Shown: positions 25,885-34,160 of the stretch, in pieces
Layout: each line of letters starts with the position of its first letter
Numbering within the stretch: position 1 is the stretch's first letter
IMG/VR virus record: IMGVR_UViG_3300030450_001962
Coordinates: 1 to 34,160 of that record
Source of the DNA: a virus
Length of the DNA stretch: 34,160 nt
Reading direction: 5' to 3' (one strand)
The notes under the pieces: model-generated
Database searches by the model: none
Told to the model about the DNA's origin: nothing
Seen by the model: the letters and a program-made list of their open reading frames with translations, nothing else
Program-made: the position numbers and the translations under genes

Positions 25885-28800
25885 AACTATGTAATATTTT
25901 AGGAATAAGCGAGAATGAATATTGGGTATTTGTCGATCAAGCTGCTGCTTACAACGGAACAAGACCAAAAGGATATGAACTGATTCCTGATATTCGTTGT
26001 GAACCAGTATCTAGTTTCATAGCTGCACATATTGTCCAAATTGGAATAGCCCTTGTCTCTGCTGCTGTTTCTTATGCCTTAACACCTAAGCCTAGAGAGC
26101 AAAAGCAAGGAGGTTCACAAAGGACTGCTGATGCTATTGGAAATTCTAGATTAGCTCCCCAGAGTACCTTTGATTCTGTTCAAGAATTAGCAAATATAGG
26201 AGATATGATTCCTCTTGTTTTTTCTAACAGGAGCACAGAATCTGACGGGATTACCTACGGTGGGGTCAGAGTTAACTCTCAACTTCTTTGGTCTCAATTT
26301 GTTAGTCTTGGCAAATATCAACAATTAAAAGTTCTTTGTCTTTTTTCTCTTGGGAAAATAAATACTAAGCCGGATTATGAAGGTTATGCTATAGGAGATT
26401 GTTTATTGAATGCATATAACTCGTATAAAGTAGGATTATTTTGTAGAGACGGAAGTGCTTCAGGAAACAACCGAATCATAGTTTCAGATAAAGATCTTTC
26501 TTCGAAACTTGTTCTGAAAAATATTAAAAATGACGACCCTTTCGAAGTAGGAATACCAGACAGGCAAAGTCCTGACAGTATTACGACTATTTCGAGCAAG
26601 GCATTTAGTGGGGCTAGAAATCCTACTACTCAAACTCGTTTTGGAGCGTATTCTCCTTTTCCTAATTTTCAGGTTTGTAAATTACCTTATGAGTTGTGTG
26701 TTGCTACTAGAGGTACAGAGAAGGAAGCAGGTTGGGATCTTAGTCGAAAAAGAAAAAAAGTGGAGTACGCACATTGGCCTACTAGGTCTGGTTTCATATC
26801 TGGAACCAATGGATGGGTCACAGAAGGTGTCGTGCTGATATATCAAATATTAGGAACAAATACTGGGGAACAGTATGGGCTTCAAAGGGTGTATGACAAT
26901 GACGATAAAAATCAGAATGGGTTTAATTACACGCCTCATGGTGTTGATGATGTTGATAGTATGACCACAGCAATAAGAGAGAATACAGATAGTCTTTTTG
27001 CAGTAGGGGAACTGTATCTAATTGGAACGGCAATAGCGAGATGTTCGCAAATTAGCAATACAGCACCTTGGAACATAGATAGAACAAAGAATTATCATTT
27101 TGAGATAGTAGAAGAGGGTTATGTAAGCGTTCCTTCTACTAATTTGGCTACTCATTGTATCAATCCAAGGTGGGAAAACCCCGCTCAATGGGGAGGAAAT
27201 ACCAAGGACTTATTGTACAGTTTAAGTGATAGCACTCCTATTCTTTATCAGCAAAAAATAAGCGGAACTATTTTAGATTTTCCTACTGGAACTAGGGACC
27301 TTTATCATTCTTGGGATATTTACACAGGTCAAAGAATTGCAATGGCAACTGTTACAAACAACAGAAAATGTGATGTAACAGAAATTGGAATCAAGTCAAA
27401 AGTTTATAAACGTATTAGATTTGCAAATGTAGATAGTCAACCAAATCAAGACTCCTTAGACAGAGCTTATGATGACAGGACTCAAATAACTCTTGGACAT
27501 ATAGATAGATTTATAACAAGGCTATCATTTTTCATGTTGCAATATAGAGAAATAGGCCAAACTTCTTGGATTGATTTAAGAAACACTCATGGGTCTAATC
27601 ACACAGGTTTATTTGCGGTAAAAGGAAATACCCCTGAGTATCAGTATAACTATATTAGTATTTCTCATCCTGATAATAAAAAACAATATGAATATAGATT
27701 TAAACCTTATCCCGGTAATTTTATAAGTGTCGGAGGACAGTGGGGAAAAACTGTTAATTTATTAGAAACTCCTTCAGGTGGTGAAGAGCAAAGTAAAAAA
27801 CATTTTGAGTCACATGGTTTTAATATAATTTTTTCGGGTGAAGAAAATTACGCATTAAATAAAGATACAGAGAGGCTAAGCAACCCAGAGTGGCAAATAG
27901 GACCAACAACTCAAACGATTGTAGGGGGTGTTAAGAATGCAACTTACGAGAATGGATACAATTGGCAAAGCAGTCAAGAGTTTAATGGTCGTCCAACAAA
28001 TAAATATTGGAAGACCATTCAGGAAGATATTTGGACAGGATCTAGAGCTATTGTTTATCAACAAAATGCAACAAACCCTTGGGTTCCTGTTGGAGAATAT
28101 GGTTGGTCGTTGTATTGGGACGGAACAGATTATCAAGCCAAAAATGGAGGGAATGACCCCGGCCCCGGTGTTGGAAATTGGGAAGAGGTAATTTTTAAAA
28201 TCCCCGGAGATCCTAAAAGATATATACCAGCTCAGAAGAATGGTAATCATCCAGAGAATAAGTATTGGTATTTTTATATCAAAATTCAAGCTGAAGTAAC
28301 AGAAGATACACCTGTTCATTATGACGGAACAGTTTCATTGATAGGAGGGAGTGGAACGGCTGCAAGTTTAAAAGTGAACCTAATTGTTTATAGACAGTCT
28401 TATAAAGACAGCAATAATGCTACTCAATATTATTATTATGCAGAATGGCACATTGACCCTGATTTTAAAGGCTCTGGTTTTAAAAATGGAGACACTGTTT
28501 ATCTCCCTAGTGAATCAGATGTAACAGGTGTAGGTCTCCCAAACAGGATACAGTTGGCCATAGAAGTTGGAGAAAGGCAGATAGATATTGGGGAGCGTAA
28601 TCTGAATCCTTATGATGTTATTGCAGATTGGAATATGTATGAAGGGGATGAGAATAGCAATAGGAATGAACCAGAACATGAAATTGTATATGTAAATGAA
28701 ATAGTTAAGCCAACGGGTAACAGTTTAACTTCTGCTGCTAAATATAGTAATTTAGCTTATGCAGGATTGATAATTAATAGTTCAAAAGAATGGACCAATT

Positions 28801-29876
28801 TCAGTCAATTTTCCGCTTATTTCAATGAAGGAATAACTATAGAAAAACTAGAGACAGGAGCTACAGGCGCCTCTAATTTATTTCCAGAAATAGCTTATGC
28901 ACTACTTACTGATTTTAATTTTGGAGCAGGAAAACTAGTTGGTAGTTCATCTGTCAACAAAGATGACATGAAAGATGCTGCTATATTTTGTAGAAAGAAT
29001 AAATTTTTCTGGGATGGGACTATTTCCAATCAAGTTAATTTAAGAGATTTTATTTTTGAACATGCAGGTTATTGCCTTTTGGATTTTACTATTGTTGGTG
29101 GAAAATTTAGTTTAAAACCTGCAATCCCTGTAGAAAATAATCAAATAGATGTTCAAAACCCTGTTTCTGTTTTGCCTTTGGTTAAAGCATTGTTTACAGA
29201 TGGAAATATAAAAAATCTTAAAGTTAGTTTCTTGACCCCTGAAGAGCGACAAACTTTTCGAGCTGCTGTCTTATATAGGGAAGAGACAACAAATGGATTC
29301 CCAGAGGTAAAAAGCGTATTAGTTCGTTCGAGAAGTAGTTCTGCAACTGACCCTATAGAGACCTTTGACCTCTCTGGTTTCTGTACGTCTTTACAACAAG
29401 CTAAATATTTTGCTTATTTTGCTATTAATCTTCGCAGATTAGTAGATCACGGATTAACTTTTCAAACAGCCCCTCAATATATAGAGGGCCTTGCACCCGG
29501 TGATTATTTCAGATTAGTTTCAGAAGTTACTCATACTAGCAGATTCAGAAATGGAGCGGTAACACCTAATGGCAAGATAATTAGTAGAGACGACCTTACA
29601 GGCACTCTTAATGTGTATTACTGGAAACCGGGAACAGTGGGAGTTCAGGAGGGGCAGTTAAATACATCAAATGTCTCATCTGTTTTCTTTGGGACTTTGT
29701 TTACTGTTAAAAACACGACAACTGAAAATAAAATCTATAAATGTGAAAGTATTTCTTATGGCGAAGATGGTTTAATTGATGTTTCAGGTAGCTATGCTCC
29801 TATTGAAACAAACACTGGTCAGTTATCAGTCATGCAAAACTGGGACGCTGCTGGCTTTGACGTTACTGGAGATTAA
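25788..29876 (+). CDS. Large tail tip attachment protein (J-like), fused to an I-like N-terminus
   Basis: A 1362-residue protein. The N-terminus (PHGPRLLLPAEVELCNILGI, YWVFVDQAAAYNGTRPKGYE) and a hydrophobic segment at about 76-98 (SFIAAHIVQIGIALVSAAVS) are I-like, as in lambda I/J. The region after PKPREQKQGG (ANIGDMIPLVFSNR, GGVRVNSQLLWSQFVSLGKY) begins the J-like part. The middle ~650 residues are a species-specific beta-rich insert with many aromatic residues, probably the receptor-facing part. The C-terminal part (AYALLTDFNFGAGKLVGSSS, CRKNKFFWDGTISNQVNLRD, ILRRL-type helix, GDYFRLVSEVTHTSRF) is again J-like. The start lies 97 nt inside the preceding gene; homology-like sequence there supports it. 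Confidence 0.85.
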   Translation: MAELSKNIKRPSGDLVAPKRPHGPRLLLPAEVELCNILGISENEYWVFVDQAAAYNGTRPKGYELIPDIRCEPVSSFIAAHIVQIGIALVSAAVSYALTPKPREQKQGGSQRTADAIGNSRLAPQSTFDSVQELANIGDMIPLVFSNRSTESDGITYGGVRVNSQLLWSQFVSLGKYQQLKVLCLFSLGKINTKPDYEGYAIGDCLLNAYNSYKVGLFCRDGSASGNNRIIVSDKDLSSKLVLKNIKNDDPFEVGIPDRQSPDSITTISSKAFSGARNPTTQTRFGAYSPFPNFQVCKLPYELCVATRGTEKEAGWDLSRKRKKVEYAHWPTRSGFISGTNGWVTEGVVLIYQILGTNTGEQYGLQRVYDNDDKNQNGFNYTPHGVDDVDSMTTAIRENTDSLFAVGELYLIGTAIARCSQISNTAPWNIDRTKNYHFEIVEEGYVSVPSTNLATHCINPRWENPAQWGGNTKDLLYSLSDSTPILYQQKISGTILDFPTGTRDLYHSWDIYTGQRIAMATVTNNRKCDVTEIGIKSKVYKRIRFANVDSQPNQDSLDRAYDDRTQITLGHIDRFITRLSFFMLQYREIGQTSWIDLRNTHGSNHTGLFAVKGNTPEYQYNYISISHPDNKKQYEYRFKPYPGNFISVGGQWGKTVNLLETPSGGEEQSKKHFESHGFNIIFSGEENYALNKDTERLSNPEWQIGPTTQTIVGGVKNATYENGYNWQSSQEFNGRPTNKYWKTIQEDIWTGSRAIVYQQNATNPWVPVGEYGWSLYWDGTDYQAKNGGNDPGPGVGNWEEVIFKIPGDPKRYIPAQKNGNHPENKYWYFYIKIQAEVTEDTPVHYDGTVSLIGGSGTAASLKVNLIVYRQSYKDSNNATQYYYYAEWHIDPDFKGSGFKNGDTVYLPSESDVTGVGLPNRIQLAIEVGERQIDIGERNLNPYDVIADWNMYEGDENSNRNEPEHEIVYVNEIVKPTGNSLTSAAKYSNLAYAGLIINSSKEWTNFSQFSAYFNEGITIEKLETGATGASNLFPEIAYALLTDFNFGAGKLVGSSSVNKDDMKDAAIFCRKNKFFWDGTISNQVNLRDFIFEHAGYCLLDFTIVGGKFSLKPAIPVENNQIDVQNPVSVLPLVKALFTDGNIKNLKVSFLTPEERQTFRAAVLYREETTNGFPEVKSVLVRSRSSSATDPIETFDLSGFCTSLQQAKYFAYFAINLRRLVDHGLTFQTAPQYIEGLAPGDYFRLVSEVTHTSRFRNGAVTPNGKIISRDDLTGTLNVYYWKPGTVGVQEGQLNTSNVSSVFFGTLFTVKNTTTENKIYKCESISYGEDGLIDVSGSYAPIETNTGQLSVMQNWDAAGFDVTGD

Positions 29877-30313
29877 TGGCTAATTCAGAACCTTTTCCAG
29901 ATGTTAAACCAACCTCTAGAAGTTTTAACCCGGGAACTTATCCAAGTACTACTTTTGAAGCTCTAGATGGAACTAGAACTCATTTACGTTTTGGAAATGT
30001 AAGAGTTAATGCAACGTTAAATCTCGGTTTTTCAAATGTCACAGATGACAAGGCTGCCTTGATTATTGATCATTATGACAAAGTGAATAGTGACTGGGAC
30101 TATGTGAAATTCACAACTGAAGACGGAGCCGCAGGAATAAATGATCCGGGTACAGGAAATCTTTTGACGAAGGAAATCATAGGTGTGACAGGAACAGGAG
30201 AGACACGTAAAGGTCTTAGATGGAGATATTCATCTCCCCCAAATATTACTAGTACCTCTCCCGGTCGATGCAATGTCAATTGTTCTTTTGTTGGTTGCCT
30301 AGATGCCCCTTAG
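29876..30313 (+). CDS. Tail protein of unknown type (145 aa)
   Basis: It starts MANSEPFPDVKPTSRSFNPG and shares TAATG with the end of the J-like gene. It is beta-rich, with FEALDGTRTHLRFGNVRVNA and the C-terminal line KGLRWRYSSPPNITSTSPGR leading to three Cys residues near the end (CNVNCSFVGCLDA). The 'LR..Y..PP' turn is like that of short distal-tail proteins. The three-Cys tail is unusual and could cross-link to a partner. It lies between the tip and two tube-like proteins. Confidence 0.6.
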   Translation: MANSEPFPDVKPTSRSFNPGTYPSTTFEALDGTRTHLRFGNVRVNATLNLGFSNVTDDKAALIIDHYDKVNSDWDYVKFTTEDGAAGINDPGTGNLLTKEIIGVTGTGETRKGLRWRYSSPPNITSTSPGRCNVNCSFVGCLDAP

Positions 30314-30343
30314 AATAAACACAACGTATTGATTTTTTAGGTC

Positions 30344-30802
30344 GTGGCTTTTTATAGCGGAAAAGACGGACAGCTTTTAATTGCAGGAACTAAAGCTGCA
30401 AAGGTTCAGTCTTGGTCTTATTCAAGTTCACAAGCTGTTCTTGAAACAACAAGTTTAGAAGATACAGACCGAACCATTTTTCCCGGTGTTAGAAGCTATA
30501 GCGGAAGTGCAAGGTTGTTTTATTACCAAACAGCCAACAACACGACTGGAGATGTAACAACACTCTTGAGGAAAAGTATTAAGGCTGTTACAAGTACAAG
30601 TGCAGGAGAAGAAGGAAAAGCTGCTTCAACAGATGGTCCTTTTGCCTTGAAGCTAAACATTTATGATGATGGAACAAATAGTAGATCTATTACATTCAAT
30701 ATCTATGTAACAGGTGTTTCAATGAATAGTGCTGTTGGTGAAGTCCTAAGTGCTGACATTAGTTGGGAAGCCAATGGAGCACCTACAGAGGTCACAATGT
30801 AA
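30344..30802 (+). CDS. Second tail-tube-like protein
   Basis: A 152-residue protein with GTG start (AGG 6-8 nt upstream). It opens MAFYSGKDGQLLIAGTKAAK and then shows the tube core VQSWSYSSSQAVLETTSLED, PGVRSYSGSARLFYYQ, and a final VLSADISWEANGAPTEV. The same order and spacing occur in the main tube protein at 21045-21803. It is shorter because it lacks the insertion domain. It could form part of the tip or of a special tube segment. Confidence 0.72.
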   Translation: MAFYSGKDGQLLIAGTKAAKVQSWSYSSSQAVLETTSLEDTDRTIFPGVRSYSGSARLFYYQTANNTTGDVTTLLRKSIKAVTSTSAGEEGKAASTDGPFALKLNIYDDGTNSRSITFNIYVTGVSMNSAVGEVLSADISWEANGAPTEVTM

Positions 30803-30805
30803 ATC

Positions 30806-31693
30806 ATGGGTGTTTATTTCGGTCAATCGGGTGAAATAGCCCTAAAAAGAGATGCACTGCAATCTGACTTGAGAACACAGTTAGATCCTTCTGATGTAAA
30901 TACTTCAACCAACAGATTTAGCGTTGATCACAGTCTTGGATCGTTATTATCTGGAGATCAAGTAGAAATATCCACAGAGAATAAGTCACCTTTAAAACTT
31001 GTTGATGGACATATTGATCCTGCTACAAGTGATTATTATCCAGATGGTAAATGGTTTATACATGTTGATCCTGTAGGTGGCATCCGTTTGTATGACACAT
31101 TTTCCAAGGCAATTGAAGGCTTAGTTTCAACAGCTTTGACTCTTGTTGCTCCTACTTCTGCAAAAAACATTTTAATCCGTACAAGAAACGAAAGGTTTAG
31201 GCATGTTGCCAATGTTCGAGATTTTGAAATGACAACGAGTAGAGAGCAAGTTGACTTAACAAATCTTGGAGATGAATTTAGGAATCAGTACGAGGCAGGC
31301 TTAATCAGTGGTCAAGGAACAATGACTTGTATTTGGGAACATAGCTATGACATAGGAGATAAAAAGAATGAATATGGCAACGATCCAGAATTTCCTTTTT
31401 ATCTTGCCCAATTAATTGTTAGGACACAGCAGGGCTCTGATTTTGATGGTTTGTTTTATCTTTATCGTGATCCAACTAATGCTGTTAAAAATGTTTATTA
31501 CGAAGCGAATTGTATTATTACCAATGTTGCTGTAAGTGTTACTCCTGCGGAGGTTATTGAAACTAGAATTGAATTTATAACCAATGGAGTTATTCGATTA
31601 AAAACCGGTGATGCTGCTAGTTATCTATTACAGGAAAATGTAGATAAGGTGCTTCAGGAAGATGAAAGTCCCATCCTGCTCGAACAGGTTTAA
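30806..31693 (+). CDS. Third tail-tube-like protein, enlarged
   Basis: A 295-residue protein. The first ~130 residues form an extra domain (MGVYFGQSGEIALKRDALQS, WFIHVDPVGGIRLYDTFSKA). The second half repeats the tube core: VANVRDFEMTTSREQVDLTN, EAGLISGQGTMTCIWEH, and closing strands with TPAEVIETRIEFITNGVIRL. The C-terminus (LLQENVDKVLQEDESPILLEQ) is an acidic repeat-like tail. It lies 3 nt after the previous tube-like gene, so both probably assemble together near the fibre. Confidence 0.7.
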   Translation: MGVYFGQSGEIALKRDALQSDLRTQLDPSDVNTSTNRFSVDHSLGSLLSGDQVEISTENKSPLKLVDGHIDPATSDYYPDGKWFIHVDPVGGIRLYDTFSKAIEGLVSTALTLVAPTSAKNILIRTRNERFRHVANVRDFEMTTSREQVDLTNLGDEFRNQYEAGLISGQGTMTCIWEHSYDIGDKKNEYGNDPEFPFYLAQLIVRTQQGSDFDGLFYLYRDPTNAVKNVYYEANCIITNVAVSVTPAEVIETRIEFITNGVIRLKTGDAASYLLQENVDKVLQEDESPILLEQV

Positions 31694-31724
31694 ACTATTG
31701 CTAATGGTTTTTAGTTAGGAGTCA

Positions 31725-34160
31725 ATGGCTGATCTCAAGATAACTGGATTAAATCCCTTAGCAGAGGGATCTATCCAGTCAACGGATGTCCTTGCTATAG
31801 CAGACATCAGTGCCACCGAAACCAAGAAGGTAACTGTTAAGGACTTAGTTGCAGCAGCAGCACAGTTTCTAGATTCAGGAGATATTCCAGCAGCAAAGGT
31901 AGGGACAGGTTTATCAGCGGGAAGTTTAGCGGATGGGTCTGTTAGTAATGCAAAATTAACTAACGATAATGTTTCTTTAGGTGGTGTTTCTGTTGATCTG
32001 GGAGGTGCTGACGCTACCCCGGCATTTAATCTTTCTGATGCAACAGCCTATCCAACATCTGCTTTAGTCGGAACAATAACCAATGCACAGTTAACAGGTT
32101 CTATTGCAAATGCTAAATTAGCAAATTCCTCTGTAAGTTTTGGAGGGATTAGTCTTGCTTTAGGAGCTTCAGATGCCACTCCTGCCTTTGACTTAACAGA
32201 TGCTACAAATTATAAAACTACTAATTTAGTTGGTACAATAACAAATGCACAATTAGCGGGGTCGATTGATGTATCTAAGCTTGTAGGGTCTAATGTTAAC
32301 TTTGGAGGAGTAACAGTAGCGCTTGGAGCGTCTGACACTACACCAGCCTTTAACTTAAGTGACGCAACAAATTATCCTACTTCAGCATTGGTTGGAACGA
32401 TCACTAATGCACAATTAGCAGGAAGTATTGCAAATACAAAACTAGTAGCAAATAGCATAACAGCGAATGAACTAGCAGCAAATTCTGTAACAGATTCGGA
32501 ACTTGCAAATTTATCTGTTGCTACTGGATCTGTTCAAGATGGAGCAATTACAAACGATAAGGTCCAGACATCTACTAACGCTTCAACAGGTCTAGACGGT
32601 GCAACGAAGATAAGGGACGCCACGATTACACCAGCAAAGTTAAACACTTCTAATCTTGATCGTTCATTAAACGTAGCTAGTGGGAACCTTGGAATAAATA
32701 ACGTAATAACAGCAGGGACTCGCTCTGGTATTACGTTTAATGCTCAGGGACTCATAACTTCCACAGTAGCTCTTGGAGCCAGTGACATTCCTCTGGCGAC
32801 TTCCAGTGCCGTTGGTGGCGTTTCTGTCAGTACTGGGTTAAGTGTTAACGGATCAGGCGTATTAACTCTGTCAAACAGCATAACTGGTGCAACAGTCTCA
32901 GGCATCACGTTCGATAATAATGGCCAGATAACTGCTGCTACGGCCTTGGTAGCAGGAGACCTCCCAGTATCAACTACCAGTGCAAAAGGAGCCGTACAAA
33001 TTACATCTGGAGGAGGGTTAACTGTTGATGGTAGTGGTAACTTAACAACTTCAACAAGTGGAATTAGTGCGGGAACATATCAATCAATTACTATTAATAA
33101 TAAAGGCGTAGCAACAGCAGGCACAGCTCTTACTGAAGCACTAATCCCGTCACTTTCTGCCGCAAAAATAACAAGCGGAACTCTAGATGCTGCAAGGATT
33201 GGAGCCGACACTATTGATTCAACTAAGCTTAGTAATTCTTCGACGACGATAATACAATCTATAGCGCAATCAGGCTATCCAACAGCAGCCTTCACGGGCC
33301 AGCTCCTGTTTGACCCGATAGCGGAGGATGCGTATTTATGGGACGGAAATGCTTGGAATCCAATTACGACTTTGACCAAAGGAGCATTGGTCAGATTAGG
33401 AACCTATAACGCTAATTTAAGCCAAGTTGATTATGTAACTTCGGCTGGATCTGCGGCTGGTTTAACTGTTGGACAAAACTTACCAGTTGCATCCGAGTCA
33501 GTAGATGGTGGTTATGTTGTTATTTCTGTCCAAGGAACTCCTAGTGGCGTTGCTGGAATAACTGGACAGTTACAGCCTCCTGATTATCTCCTTGGCGTAA
33601 CTGCTAGTTCAACGTCTAGTTCATGGGTAGAAATTGATCTTTCTACAACTGTTGCTTCTCAACAAGCTTCAGCAATTTCATATCAAGCTCATGGTCAACT
33701 TTCATCAACAAATGTTCAATTAGCTATCAATGAGTTAGAAGATGAAAAGTTGGCAAAAGCAGGTGGTACTGTCACAGGTGAGGTGTTAATTGGTAGTACT
33801 GGAAGTCTCGTATTTGAAGGTTCTACTGTTGACGCATTTGAGACAAGATTAACCGTTGCCGATCCAACAACTTCGGACAAAGTAATAACTCTACCAAATA
33901 CAACTGGAACAGTAATTACAACTGGAGATGCTGGAACCGTCACTGGAACAATGCTTGCCAATGACACAATTCAGAATGTCGATATAAAAAGTGACGCTGC
34001 AATTGCGTTTACAAAATTAGCCGATTTAACCTCTGCTCAAATACTTGTAGGTAATGGATCAAACAAGGTAGCCGCAGTAGCAGTTACAGGTGATATAGCA
34101 ATAACAAATGCAGGTGTTACTTCTATTGCTGCTGGAGCAATTGTTGATGCTGATATATCT
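31725..34160 (+). CDS. Tail fibre protein, C-terminus beyond the window
   Basis: The frame is open from ATG 31725 (AGGAG 3 nt upstream) to the last base, at least 812 codons. The N-terminus MADLKITGLNPLAEGSIQST and AIADISATETKKVTVKDLVA is the attachment domain typical of cyanophage fibres. Three tandem 54-residue repeats (31971-32456) follow, each with GxxLALGASDATPAFxLSDA and TITNAQLAGSI. Then come degenerate repeats, a segment with YLWDGNAWNPI (a phrase common in fibre shafts), and late repeats such as TLPNTTGTVITTGD. Fibres with this composition bind the host surface. The receptor-binding end is not in view. Confidence 0.9.
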   Translation, partial: MADLKITGLNPLAEGSIQSTDVLAIADISATETKKVTVKDLVAAAAQFLDSGDIPAAKVGTGLSAGSLADGSVSNAKLTNDNVSLGGVSVDLGGADATPAFNLSDATAYPTSALVGTITNAQLTGSIANAKLANSSVSFGGISLALGASDATPAFDLTDATNYKTTNLVGTITNAQLAGSIDVSKLVGSNVNFGGVTVALGASDTTPAFNLSDATNYPTSALVGTITNAQLAGSIANTKLVANSITANELAANSVTDSELANLSVATGSVQDGAITNDKVQTSTNASTGLDGATKIRDATITPAKLNTSNLDRSLNVASGNLGINNVITAGTRSGITFNAQGLITSTVALGASDIPLATSSAVGGVSVSTGLSVNGSGVLTLSNSITGATVSGITFDNNGQITAATALVAGDLPVSTTSAKGAVQITSGGGLTVDGSGNLTTSTSGISAGTYQSITINNKGVATAGTALTEALIPSLSAAKITSGTLDAARIGADTIDSTKLSNSSTTIIQSIAQSGYPTAAFTGQLLFDPIAEDAYLWDGNAWNPITTLTKGALVRLGTYNANLSQVDYVTSAGSAAGLTVGQNLPVASESVDGGYVVISVQGTPSGVAGITGQLQPPDYLLGVTASSTSSSWVEIDLSTTVASQQASAISYQAHGQLSSTNVQLAINELEDEKLAKAGGTVTGEVLIGSTGSLVFEGSTVDAFETRLTVADPTTSDKVITLPNTTGTVITTGDAGTVTGTMLANDTIQNVDIKSDAAIAFTKLADLTSAQILVGNGSNKVAAVAVTGDIAITNAGVTSIAAGAIVDADIS
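31971..32456 (+). repeat. Three tandem 162-bp (54-codon) repeats in the tail fibre gene
   Basis: Repeat units begin at 31971, 32133 and 32295, exactly 162 bp apart. The protein copies keep the phrases 'GG..LALGASDATPAFNLSDAT', 'TS.LVGTITNAQL.GSI' and end with 'KL..S'. DNA identity is only partial while spacing is exact, so the units are old and held by selection on the protein. Confidence 0.85.

Noticed and set aside
1-34160. CRISPR array, insertion sequences or integrase
   Set aside because: No spaced identical repeats of suitable length, no transposase or recombinase motifs, and no tRNA gene were seen. The repeated elements at 2.6-16.7 kb are promoter-linked and not regularly spaced.

Overview
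The window is most of the genome of an AT-rich tailed phage with a long non-contractile (siphovirus-type) tail. It is incomplete at both ends: a gene is cut at base 1 and the tail-fibre gene runs off the right edge. The host is not directly visible. The low GC, the very small genes with few Shine-Dalgarno sites, the fibre built of tandem 'ITNAQL.GSI' repeats and a protein starting MSINKLVDWLIVEPSLE recall marine picocyanobacterial phages, so I infer a Prochlorococcus/Synechococcus-type host. No tRNA, integrase, CRISPR array or insertion sequence was recognised.

Left part (1-9.4 kb), almost all minus strand, is the early/replication half. From about 1.4 to 5.3 kb lies a tightly packed recombination-replication operon: an RHH plus DnaD-like protein, a winged-helix protein, a PD-(D/E)XK nuclease, a RusA resolvase, an ERF annealing protein and an SSB-like protein. 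From 5.5 to 9.4 kb there is a string of tiny transcription units. Each has a sigma70-type promoter, most with two copies of the 17-bp palindrome TAATCTTAWTAAGATTA laid over the -35 and -10 boxes, then a short leader with the octamer TCAACCAC, one to four small genes, and usually a hairpin-plus-T-run terminator. Several of these genes (6644-6808, 7053-7211, 8225-8353, 9093-9251, and an RHH regulator at 5620-5778) are under 60 codons and easy to miss. An intergenic stem-loop at 6901-6966 carries, in its apical loop, the exact complement of the leader octamer when read on the minus strand. Operators, leader motif, stem-loop and RHH protein together look like an undescribed phage regulatory circuit.

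Right part (9.46-34.16 kb), plus strand, is the late operon in classical order: ParB-like/DNA methyltransferase, small and large terminase, portal, Mu F-like minor head protein, scaffold, major capsid protein, decoration protein, connector and neck proteins, tail terminator, tail tube, tail chaperones with a -1 frameshift site, tape measure, minor tail proteins, a NlpC/P60-like protein, a J-like tip protein, two further tube-like proteins and the tail fibre. The minor head protein carries a C-terminal domain with all three signature motifs of an arginine-specific ADP-ribosyltransferase. Immediately after it, on the opposite strand, is the only minus-strand gene of the late region (16496-16681), driven by the same operator-type promoter as the early genes.
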